Positions 50,155 through 61,400 of a stretch of 64,000 nt of DNA are shown one piece after another. Under the pieces are notes generated by a model. The model had not been told where the DNA came from. It ran no database searches and was given only the letters and a program-made list of their open reading frames with translations. The position numbers and the translations under genes are program-made. The stretch covers positions 310,001 through 374,000 of the forward strand of contig JASANH010000220.1 of the NCBI GenBank assembly GCA_030248295.1, written 5' to 3'. Numbering within the stretch: position 1 is the stretch's first letter; every line of letters begins with the position of its first letter. Origin of the DNA: Mesodorylaimus sp. YZB2_4 (Eukaryota > Nematoda > Enoplea > Dorylaimida > Dorylaimidae).

Positions 50155-50496
50155 CATTGCTACATTGAGCTACAATTATTCAAAATGCGTCCCTTCGCCT
50201 TGCAGTGCACACGTGTGTTTGATGATGTGCTTCGCGTGTTCAACACGGCCATGACGAGGGAGAGAAGTAATACCACGATCGTCGCGACCAAGGCTCGAAA
50301 TATGTGGAAGTGCGCTTGAGGCAATTGAGAATACACGCTTAAAGCAAACAATGGATGACAATATGATCTTGGCTAACACATACGAGTAGAATATCAGAGC
50401 AATCTTCTTATCATAACCAGCTGTTCGTGTCTTCGTCAGAACATCTTCTTTATACATGGCGCCTATTAGGGCTAAATCGAGGCCTAAATAGCACAT
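50155..50496 (-). pseudogene. Frameshifted small membrane-protein frame
   Basis: On the minus strand one frame encodes MYKEDVLTKTRTAGYDKKIA then IFYSYVLAKIILSSIV; a second frame, one base off, continues FALSVYSQLPQAHF, ALVATIVVLLLSLVMAVLN and a Cys-containing tail to a stop at about 50155. Together they would make a small protein with at least two membrane helices. No intron fits the junction near 50341, so this is a pseudogene, a sequencing error, or coincidence. No family recognised. Confidence 0.3.
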
Positions 50497-51837
50497 GTTC
50501 GTTACCCTTCTTGTCCGCTCGCAGCCTAGAAGGCGATCGTTGGCCTAGCTCTAAGTCGCGAACCAAGAATGATTGGCCGACTGGACACGTCCTAGTCGCT
50601 TTTATTGCTGAGCTAGGGAGACGGGTGCTGTGAATTTCTAGACAGACTCGAAGAGGAAGAAAACGAACGAGACGCGACGCGCATCGACCGAAAAGGAGAA
50701 GTGTGGAAGCGTAGCTTTATCTTCGCTCTCTACTCCTTATACCGCTCTATCTCTTGATCCATGCGCGGGTAAAATTGGCGTGACGTAGTTGGCCGCTGTC
50801 GACGGGCTCTTTATCGGCGTCCAGTTGTGGCTAATTTCCGTATCGAGCTAGTTTTTGCTTGAACGTAGATAGGGAAACAGGACCGTTCCGCAGTTTGGCT
50901 TTGAGCTAGTAGAGGGAAGCACACCCGCGCCAAGCTTCCTCCTTGTCAATCGTCAACGTGAAAATGTCAACTGGAAAAACGAAAGACCCTCGGCGGAGTT
51001 GAACGAATGTGAATTTGAATTGGTTACTGTTTTCAGTTGCGTTATCACGCATGGCTACATCGCGCCCGAGAGGCCCTTTTGCAAAGCTCTTTTATGCTCA
51101 AAGATTTTCGCTCTTTGATGCGCCAGAAGGGAGTACCGTAGCTGTCTTAGGAAATTGACTCATAGCTTTAGGCAGAGACAAGTTCGAAACCCCAAACATC
51201 GTTCACTTGATTTTCGATATGCAAACCCGTAATTTTGAGTGACAGCAAGGTCAATGTTTGCGCCTCAAATGCGCTTTTTCTTACAGATTACGAAAGAGCC
51301 GCTGTCGGAATGGCAACTCGACTAGCTTGCACCGAAGGTTCTAAAAAAGCCCTAACCTCATGTGGGCTTGAATGGTTTTGGCTTTTATCAGCATCCGATG
51401 ACCCAGTCGAGCGTGATTATAATTATTCCTCGATTTGGCTTCTGAAACCCGAAGATTGTAGAAGGTGGCGTGTGTGATAGGCTGGATTTGGGAGAGGTGA
51501 GAATACTTGGCGTCAGCGGACCCGACGCGATATTAGGCTTCGCGCCCAAGTGACGTCATAAATTGGACTTAGGAGTGCGTATATTCGAATTCCGATAATT
51601 ACGGCTATGTATGCGCGAGGGGCCGCGGAACTTAGGGACGCCTAAGGCTAGCTGGCCAATGCATTTTTCAATGCTAATGAATGTTGGCCGTCGTCAAAGA
51701 AGTCTCGCCTTGGTTCGCAGTGGGACGTACGCTACTTATCATTGCGACTATTTTACGCTCAATTGCTTTCCTCTCTTCTATCGTCAGCGTTTGTGTTTCA
51801 ATTATTGCCGATTGTATTCTCGGTTGGAGACGGACGA

Positions 51838-52078
51838 ATGATTAGAGCTCTCGTTTCCATCACTGTACGCCACGGCCAGAACGCCGATTCGGCAAAACCC
51901 AAGCAAGTCGATGATAGTGACGAGACCGAAGGGAGCAATACGAGAATAGTCAAGTCGGGTGCATACCCGACAACATCATCCAGCTCAACCATAAGTTCCG
52001 CTTTGGAGAAACGACGCGATCCCGATGACAACGGTGTGCGCTCCGTTCGAAAAAGCATTTCGGCGTTCGTTTTGGGAG
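51838..52078 (+). CDS. Candidate alternative first exon (A) of the tandem PTP gene
   Basis: ATG 51838 opens 80 codons of hydrophilic Ser-rich sequence (SGAYPTTSSSSTISSALEKR, RSVRKSISAF) ending GGAG|GTAAGT in phase 1. The exon at 59450 accepts phase 1, so A can splice straight to it, in parallel with exon B at 55464. Alternatively it belongs to a separate gene whose next exon I do not see. Confidence 0.4.
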
Positions 52079-55000
52079 GTAAGTAATATATATGCCTTGA
52101 GTTGTTCTTGACCGCTAGTGCAGAAAGTCGACTCGGATATGATAGATGTGGCAATTCTACCCTGTTTTGTCACGATAAACAGCACATATACTCGCAGCCG
52201 CGTGTCAACCGAAGACATTACAACTTTTTGTGCATGACCCTGTCAAGTCTCCGCTGTGTCCTGGGTTCTATGTTGACACAAGCCTCCACCAGCGTGGCCA
52301 CAAGAACATGCTGCTCCTGGTCTGTAGTTTGCTCATTGCCCTTACAACATGGACCTAGTCCTATCGCTAGTGTTCACATGGTAACGCGGCCATCTGTTGT
52401 CCTTTTCCATATGCTTTCGGAATAGAAAAAGAGACTTCGAATGAGCCCGATTTTATTTGCGCGAAATAGTCCGAAGGATGCTTGGACGAGCTTTACTGAT
52501 TAAGCTTCTTTCATTAGTTTAATGGTGAATACATTGCCATTCTCGGCCACCTAATTCCCTAGCTGACGCCGAGTGGCATTTGTTATCAAATTTGCTAATG
52601 ACTTTCGTCATCTAGTGTACTGCACAGAACTGGCGGCATTGTTTTCAGACATCATGCGCAACTGAGACATGACCATATGCTAGCACATACAGAGGGTCCA
52701 CCTGTCGTCATCCCATTCACAAGTGTCGTTAGTCGGGACGTAGATTGCGCGTCAAAGAACAAAGGGCTTGTAAAAAGCTAACTCATTAGTGCACCTCATG
52801 ATCCCCTTGTTGACAGGCAGGCAATCATCGTCGGCGTCATTTCTACTAGTTTTGACGTCATTGCGTTGGAAACTGTTGGACATTATAATACCCTCGGGCA
52901 AAAATGACACGTGCTGTAGATGCAGCTGTTGTCCTGACTTTTCATGATTCGTTGAAGGAAGCGCTTTGACAGTCTCTGAATCTATTTTTCACGTTATCGC
53001 ATCTTCATGGCTCCTTTCCTCTACAGCCTGTGAGTCGAAGGACTGGAGTAAAAAGCAGAGCAGATAGGGAGCGAGAAAAAGTTCATTTGCTTTTCCGACG
53101 ATGAGCTCGAAATGTAATCTAGGAAACAGCGATTGGTTTACTGTGGCAGTGCAATGCACGAGTAAGGAACGCTTATCATGACACTGTCCGAGCCTTAGCA
53201 TGTTGGCCTTGCTGCCGTGTTTGCTTTTCTTCATCGAACCCGTAATCTATCCTGGCCTTATACACACACAACTCTGCTTTAAATGCCTTTGCTTCTCGAA
53301 TTGCTGGGATTTAAGAATTGATCAACGCCGGCGATTTGGTGCCGAGCTTGGCCCCGCACGCGTTATTTCCGTTCCTTATGCCTATTTAAGACTCGAGCTC
53401 GATTACGAGCGTCTAAATGAGACGAAAGGCACCATTAACTCTCTGCCGCAGACGACAACGTGACCCGGTGGTCAATTTCGTTAGATCTTATCGTTAGCCT
53501 ACCTCACCAGCTTGCAGATGAACCAGAGGGTAAAGCGTAAGAGAAGCCTGGCACTTGCCTTATTTCCGATTTGGTCGCGAGATCGCAAGGATCGCAAGAC
53601 TAAATCCTACTCAAATGCCTTTAATACGCCCATTGTACATCCGCAGCTGTAGCCGATCTACGTCCAATCGACCAGCTCAGCGAAGGCGCATTACGGTTAT
53701 TGATAATATCGATCCAAAGTGTCGTCGTTCCGAGTCAGTGATCGGTGTCAGAGTCCGCCATTCCATTCAACACACATCAAAACAGGATGATGGCCATAAT
53801 GAAAAGATTATCACTGGCGACGGGCCGTGGCATGCCGGGATTAGGGAATGCTTGGAACTGTTTCCATGTGCCACTGAAGTCTTGGCTTCTTCCTTCGTCT
53901 TTGTGGCTCATGGTAAGATCATTTATGTTAGCTGCTTGAGGGCTGCGCAAAGTGGACCAAAATGTGGACGCGAGGTAAGAGAACTAAAGGTGAGCTTTGG
54001 TGTACCCACGATGGTCCTGTGGTCATAAATAGTGCAATAGTTACAGCATGCAGGCTGACTAGGGCGTAATGGGTATTCGGGCTGGGCAGGCAACCGGAAA
54101 TGTCGGCCTGGCTTTGGGACAGGGAAATATGCATGATGCAATAGCGACCTTTTCAAAGTAGTTGTGCCCATGCTGGTCCGACTAGAGTATTTTCGAAGCT
54201 GATCTAATCATGTTTTTAGTCGAGGTTTATGGGCATACTTGTCAGGGATCTCATACCGACTAGTATTCACAAAAACTTCTTGCGGGTAATGGTGACATAA
54301 CAGACTTGCATGAGTTCAAATTGAGTGCGATCGATTGAGCGATTGCGATTGAGTGCGATCGATTGAGTTCAAATTGAGTGCGATTGAGATGCACGAGCAA
54401 TGCAGCGCCTATGGCAATGATTGATAGGCGAATTCGGTGGGGAGGGGAAATCTTATGGACTCTGCCACTCACTGGTTCTATAGGTCGTTGTCCGCCCACC
54501 CAGTCCGCGCAGCTTAGATTGTTATGGAGCAGGCGGCTGGCGGCTACTGCTGGTCACCAATCAACAAACGGCCTTTCTTAGGCCCTTGTCTTTGCATAAG
54601 CGCCCAGTAAAATATAGAGAGCAGCAGGCGCTTCGAGCCAACCCAGTTTCGAGCAGACTGCACGGACTTCGAGGAAATTCTAAAACGGTCTTCCCAAACG
54701 AGCCGCCTGTTGTTCTCGATTTCATTTTTCGCCCGCTTTGTGATTGTTTTCGACAGCTGAAATCTAAACGCCAAGTGTATGATGATTAGTTTCGGGTTGA
54801 ACTTGTTCGAATTTCCGTCGGCACTTTGGTAGACTGAGGAAGATGGCCAGTAAAAACATGCACCGGCACTGGTGAGTCGGGAGAGAAAAGGTAGTGTTGC
54901 GAAAGGTGAGCCTATTCATAATCGAAAAGTGCAAAGCGAGATCTCGTGCAAACGTTGAAACAGCCGCCGGTGTCGAAACGAGAAATTCGCTGGTTTATTT

Positions 55001-55463
55001 ACGCCGTTGGCAGGTCTTCGTTAGACAAGTTCCTTTCGTTTGGCTCGTTTGGCTCGTTTGGCCGGAAGCGATTCGTTCGCCTCAGAAAAGCTTGCTCCTT
55101 TCCTTAGTTCCAACTCGACCTGACTTGGCCTTTTCATGTCCTACCAAGGTTCCACGGTTGACCTTGCATCAACAGCTGTCCGTCGAAGATTCGAATGATG
55201 ATTTTTGCTTCTTATATTTATTAGACCTCCTCGGAAGATCGACGCGATATGGATGCCGACTCTTTCTTCTCCATTACCTGATCTTTTGTGCTTCTTTGAA
55301 CGCCTGAGTAAACAATTGACATTTTCTTTTATGGCCTAGACGGTTCGTGGATGAACTGAATAAACGTTTTCTTTATTCGACCTGTTTCTAATGCTCATCG
55401 GCGGTGCTATCGTATGGTTAGGAGTTGCCGGAGGACTTTGCATCGCTTACCAATTGCAGTCAG
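52079..55463. other. Region between alternative first exons
   Basis: A frame at 53647-53912, bounded by acceptor CATCCGCAG and donor CATG|GTAAGA, reads CSRSTSNRPAQRRRITVIDN and could be a further exon, but its entry phase does not match exon A. A tandem array lies at 54312-54387. A hydrophobic frame just before 55459 (MLIGGAIVWLGVAGGLCIAY) stops soon after and is out of frame with exon B. Confidence 0.35.
54312..54387 (+). repeat. Short tandem array based on GAGTGCGATCGATT
   Basis: GAGTTCAAATTGAGTGCGAT occurs at 54312 and again at 54365 (53-nt period), with GAGTGCGATCGATT subunits between. A nearby minor array (GGTGAC)x3 is at 56565-56582. Confidence 0.85.
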
Positions 55464-58400
55464 ATGGAGGGAGAATATGAGAGTGGATTTGTCACCAGCA
55501 AGCGAGGATTAAGGAATCGACGCGATCTCATCGCCTCATCGGGATACACGCACACACGGGAGCAGCCGACACCAATCGGAGGCGATGGCCTGTTGATTGA
55601 CTACTCGCAAGAACCCCGCCGACGCGTCTTCCCGTCAATGGACGTTGGCCAGTGTGACCAAGATTATGACGGCCTCCCTCGAACAGGGGGCTTGATCAGA
55701 CGAGCCAGTTTGACCATGGCGCAAGAAAATGGCGGTCATTCGATAATGGCTCAGAGGGGGATTCTCACACGAAGGGAGAGTTCCAGCAGATCAGACATGT
55801 CACTGAGCATGAGACCGTTCACCCGCGCTCGGATGTACATCGAGAATGCCATCACTCCTGGTATGACATGCCACTCCTTGTGGCCCTGGGTTAATGTCTT
55901 GAGCTTGATTTTTGGTCTGGTTCAGTTCTGGATAAGATGCGACGAGAAATCGGGGATTCAATAACCAGCGCTGTCATGCATGTCCCAGCTACTTTGCGCC
56001 ACGGTAAGCACTGTGTTCTGATTGATTGACTTCAGGATCTCTGATCGAGAATTGTGTGAGCACCTGCTATGTGTGAGCCGCCGTGGACTGGCGTTAATCT
56101 TCGTTATCTATTCCTTATTGATGCTGGGATGGTGTAAACTAACTTCCTCCAGGCGACTAACACGTCCGCATCGAAAGAGAGACGGCTATAGATCTCCTTT
56201 TTTTGCTTTTCGGAATCGTGGTTTTCGACCAAATTCACGCAAGTTGTCTTGGCGCTTTAGAAAAGCATAGCTGTTTACGCTTCGTGAAGGGAGCAGGTGC
56301 ACTAATTCATAAAGTGCTAATGCATTTTCAGCAAAAGGTAGTTGAAAGAAACAGGCGGCCAATACGTCATGTTGATAATGCTAGTGTTATATCATGGAGC
56401 GTGTCAGATCTGTAGGAGAACTTTGCAACATCTTACTTCTTACGATTAGTTATTGTTATCACCCGGCTAGTTACACTAGTTTATGCTCCTCGATAACATG
56501 CGACTAACCTAAACACACCGCAGGCGTGAAATACCGACTACTGCCGGATTTTGACAGAATGAAAGGTGACGGTGACGGTGACTTATGATGAAGTTTTTGC
56601 GAAGAGGTGTACCAGGTAGAAGAAATGGCTCATTTGGGTATCACTAGTGCATGGCGTAATGACCAGCGGATCTTGTTAATCAGTCCTTTTGAATAGGGTC
56701 AACCCAAATCTATCTTAAAATCACAAACCGACACTGTCGGGTCGAATTATGTCAAATAAGCAATCATTTTGCCAAGAATGGAGAAATCTTACGTTGCGCA
56801 GTCAAATCTACTGATAGAGTACTGTATCTTTGTCCTCGACGTTTTCTGGCTTTCTTTTTTACACTCATTGTCAGCAGGTTGATTTAGTCGATGGATAATA
56901 GCATACTTTGCATTGCATTTCTTGGAGAAATGTGTGCTCGTATGTAATTGACACAATACCTTAAGCATCAGGGAAGCATACTGTGTTCTACACTGTTTAG
57001 GTGTCATACATTCTCACTATTTTCTTAGGAGAGCGCTCCATACAGCATATGAGCTACATGGGTGATTAGGAGCAGCACAGAGCTAATAACAGCCAGCAGT
57101 GTAGTAATAAGTTATCGGTAGTGCAGATGACCCACCAGCAGAATGTTTGGTCTTCTTCGTAATATTATACTGTAGCTTCCCAAATAGTGTATCAAGTCAT
57201 TCGCCGCCGGTTAGAGAAGAAAACATGGCTAATACAAGAACAGTAGGTACTGCAAAGTGCCTCTGGATCGCTGGTAACAATACTTCTGTGAGATGCCACC
57301 ACAGCAGCCGACTCATTGTCAGACTAGCCATCCTTAAACATTCTCAATCAATGTTTGACATAGTAGCCAGCATAAAAGTTTGGTAACACCTTTAGAGTTT
57401 GTTTCGCCCGTGAAAAACTGGCTTAGAGTCCCGCAGCCAAAATACCCGCTATGGATCCGACTCGGCGAAGTTTCTCAACCTGAGTTTTACCAGAGTGGAC
57501 ATTTCTGTACAATATGGCGCGGTACAGTATGTGACTGGTAATGTCGGAATGATGACTACATTGAATAGGTACTGATCCTTGCGGGTATTATGGAAAGCCT
57601 TATACCTGCATGCAGTCAACCAAGCGCAAGGGAAAAACTGGGGACACTGACAATGAGACTCGCATGGGATTTTCGTGTGTGTCTGGTGCCAATAATGAGT
57701 TATATGCGCCCTCAATACACCTCTGAAGCGAGTCAAAGGACTAGAAGAGACTTTCAGTCCGATTTGACAATGCCTGTTGAATCTGTGCTGGTACTGGCGT
57801 CTGTGCCGGACTGAAAGAACGGCGCGCTTACTGCTGCATGCACATAAGCTGGTACACATAGCTTATCCGCAGGACTCAACAGACACAATGAGACCAGCGT
57901 TCCTGTAGCCAGTCTGCTGTTGCGTCTTGAGAGAAACTCCTAAGATATTCTTGGAAAACAAACCCCCTAAATATTTCCTAACACTTTTTTTAAAACATAA
58001 ACGTTGACTAGGTGAAACTGAAATTGCATTTTCTACGAGCTCTTTTCGATCCTTGATTAGTTTTGAGAATAATTAAACGTGAGAGTGTAGTCGTTAAAAC
58101 GACGTCTCCGCTTTCTATTATAGCTTTTTCGCACACTTATAGGCCGAAATTATGTAATAACAAAAACGCCTTTTACTGCCCTGAGTAAAAAGAGGATTGC
58201 AATAGACGATCTTTCTTGATGAAAACATGGGCGTATAAGGAAAGTTAGGCATGGCCCTTTGATGGTCACCTTATGATCGCTGTGCAGACACATCGAATTT
58301 GACAAATAGCTTGCCTGGTTGGCTCACGGTTTCTAGCTTGACGAATGGAATTTTATGCCTCCGGGATCACAAGCTTGCGCAAGATTGAGAAGATAAATTT

Positions 58401-61400
58401 GCATTAGTGAATAGGTAATGGCGCCTGCGAAATTCAAGCCATTTATCGTGCGCATCACGATCAAATGTCAATCGAAAGGAGACCTGTCTGGTGGGATTGA
58501 GTTGGCCACCAGGAAGCTGCCGTCAGCATAGAGGCATTTTTAATAGAATAGGATGAATCGAGGTTGGGAGTCGGATTGGCGAAAGGAGGCACGCGATTGG
58601 AGCAGTGGGGGGAATCGTTAGTCAGACGCGACATCGATTACTCTTCCTCTCGACATCCTTGCGTCATTTGGTTGGCAGCATCCCGGCGGCAACAAGCAAG
58701 CAACCTGTTGTTGCTCGTATCTCCAACCTACTGGAGCTGGGCTCTATACTCTGGTGCAGAAGTGGTGGCATAGAAAAAGAAGACGGGTGAAGAAAGTTTT
58801 CTAGAAAGGATGAGGAGCTTTGGGTAAGATGGAAAAAGCGAAAGGTGACGTGAATCCGGTAGCAAAGCCGTCGGTAGCCAACGCTTTCTTCATTAAGTCA
58901 GATTGCACAAAGAAGCTGCGCTGCTGAGGGACACGCCTGCTTCTCGCCTCATTCGACGTATTAGTTATTGGAGAGGGGGCACAGCCGATCTCGCATCAAC
59001 TATTCCTATTATTCTAGGACAGCTATTGTACACTTGAATCTGCTTACGGAGCTGTAAATGTCTTCTAGATCGGTGCGAAACGAGCGAGTTAAAACCATAT
59101 ATGGACGATAGACATCCCTGAGTAACGGTCATTAGAATGAGTGATGGCTGCCTGGCCGTTATGGAAACGGGTATGGGATAAGAAGCACAGTGCTCGTTCG
59201 TTTGTTTTCTCCTCTTCCTCTTCTCCATCACACTGGACAAGCGTGACTGCCACTTGCTTTTTAACGGCTCTCGATTAGAACACTCGCCCTGTAGCCTATC
59301 CAAAAATATATTGATATTTAGAACCAAATAAGGCTCGCACTCAGAAGGCTGATTTTTAATATAAGCTCCCGAATTTCATCGGCGTCATTCGGGGACTCCA
59401 GGAACCCGAAGCCAGCTGGCGTAAACTCGTCTTTCCCTGTAGCACTCAGAAATTATGGACTCCTCGCCGGAACGCAGTTCGTCTTTTGATCAGCGCCGCA
59501 CTCCATCACCAGGCATGACATCAAAGGGCACCAAATCAGCAATGCTGGCCCTACGTCAACGACGTTGGAGTTACTCTTCGAGAAAAAACTCCAAGGACAG
59601 TACTGTGGAAGAGGAAGAAGACCAAGAGCAAGATGCACCTGTGGATGGGCAACACTCGTCCAGATGGACATTACGGTCCAACTCGGTGGCCTATGCTTTC
59701 GCCCTGACTCCTCCTGCCCAACACAGACAACGTTCGGGCAGTCGATTCTTTCATTTTGTACCTGAAGGCGTTGAATGGGCGGTTGCGCAAGGCGAGGCTC
59801 TATTGTCTCCCGATGCCGCTCAGATGCAACGACGAATCAGCATTGGTAGGGATGGCAACAATGTTTAAAATGATAATTGAGGGGATTGCGTTTTTGAACC
59901 GGGCTCTAACGAATCTACATCATCAGCTAATGCACCCTTTAGCTGATTGCACGCTGTCTAACTAACAACAGGGAGTGAGATGGGTGTTTTATTCCACCTG
60001 CTGAACATTTCTACTGGCAGGTGCTGCAATCAGGTGTACTAGTTACCCGAGCTCAATCGTCCTTTGAAATTGGCATCCCACTGATCATGTTCGTGCGATC
60101 ATATGAGAGCTTGCGTTGCCTGTTCATTGCAGCTTTTTCTCCCCCTTTCGTGTTGGGTTCTGTTGGGATTTCTCAATCGAATATTCGCACTTGGAAGCAC
60201 GCCCAGTGATAATTCAAGGAGACATTGGGCCCATTTTTGTGCGTGCAAGGAGTTTTCATTTCCTGTCCCCTTGCGTATGTAGTCAGTTTTTTCCCTATCT
60301 CGTTAGGAAAGGCTAGCATGAACTAGGACACCTGCCCGGATACATAACCGAGTCTTCCATCATGGCCCTTCCAAACGCGCTTTTTTTAAGTATTTGAAAG
60401 TAGCAAATAACTTCTTTAAAATTAAACGTTTCCTCTGGGCGACCTGCTTGTGATGGTCGGCTTGTTGAGTGTGGCTCGTTTAGCCATAACCTTAGCAACG
60501 GTTAAGGCGGTGGACGAGGCCTATCGAGCGACACCCGTTGTCGTGGTTGGGCATTAGAGATTATTCGTTGTTAGCGGCTTTTAACCCTTGGTTCATAGGT
60601 GCACTAGGAGACACAGGACCTGAGCGAGTAGTACGCATTCAATAGTGCGACATGAATGCTTTTAGCCCGTTCAAATGTCGGAAATAAGATGAAGGAAGAG
60701 CCGGTCCTTGTTGGGTGGGGGAGTTATGTTTCTGAGTGAAAAAGCACCAAGCAATGAGTCGGCCTTGTTGCGGCGTAACTCGATCGAGTCGAGACCGGCT
60801 TCTTCAAACGAATCTCTGACATCAACTCCTTGTACCTATTTTGTGCCTACGTTTTTTTTCGTGCATCTCAGCTCAAGAGATCTCGAGTGTGACGGCGAGA
60901 GCAATTTTCTCTCTCTTTGGCAAATACATAATTGGATGGGTACAGAGGCTCTGGGTGCTTTCCCATTGCTGCTCTAACTTCCTTCTAAGGAATGAGTGAG
61001 CGTGGACTCGTGTTGGAAATAACGTTAGTACTAATTAGTCGGGACGGGACACGAGGCTTCTCTCATCCGTGCTCACACCGGTCACCTTGAGCCAACGGTT
61101 GAGTTGGTTTAATAATCACGGAGTGTGGGACAGGTCTTAGAATCGGACTTGGTTAATGAAACGACGTCAAAACAGTCAAGAAGAATGGTTCTTTCATTTT
61201 TATGTTTTTCAGTGCAAGAAGAAAAAGCCATGGCAGCCGTTCCTCAATATCCGATCGAGACGTCCAAATTCGTACCCTATGTTCAAGAACGGAAAAAGAA
61301 ACGAATTTTATTCAAGGGCGAACTGATGGTAAGTTGACTGACTTGAAATTAATATATTCAGATCAGGAATATGTCAACATTGATCATTGAACTGATTCTT

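Larger units (their letters stand above)
49318..51837. other. Intergenic, repeat-containing region
   Basis: Contains dispersed repeat copy B, a tRNA-like B box, and a broken membrane-protein frame listed separately. An 80-codon frame at 51235-51477 lacks an ATG start and is not recognised. Confidence 0.5.

Noticed and set aside
60737-60831. Alternative acceptor TTTCTGAG at 60736 for the Ser-rich PTP exon
   Set aside because: Better pyrimidine tract than 60723 but gives phase 2, which breaks the frame from the preceding exon.
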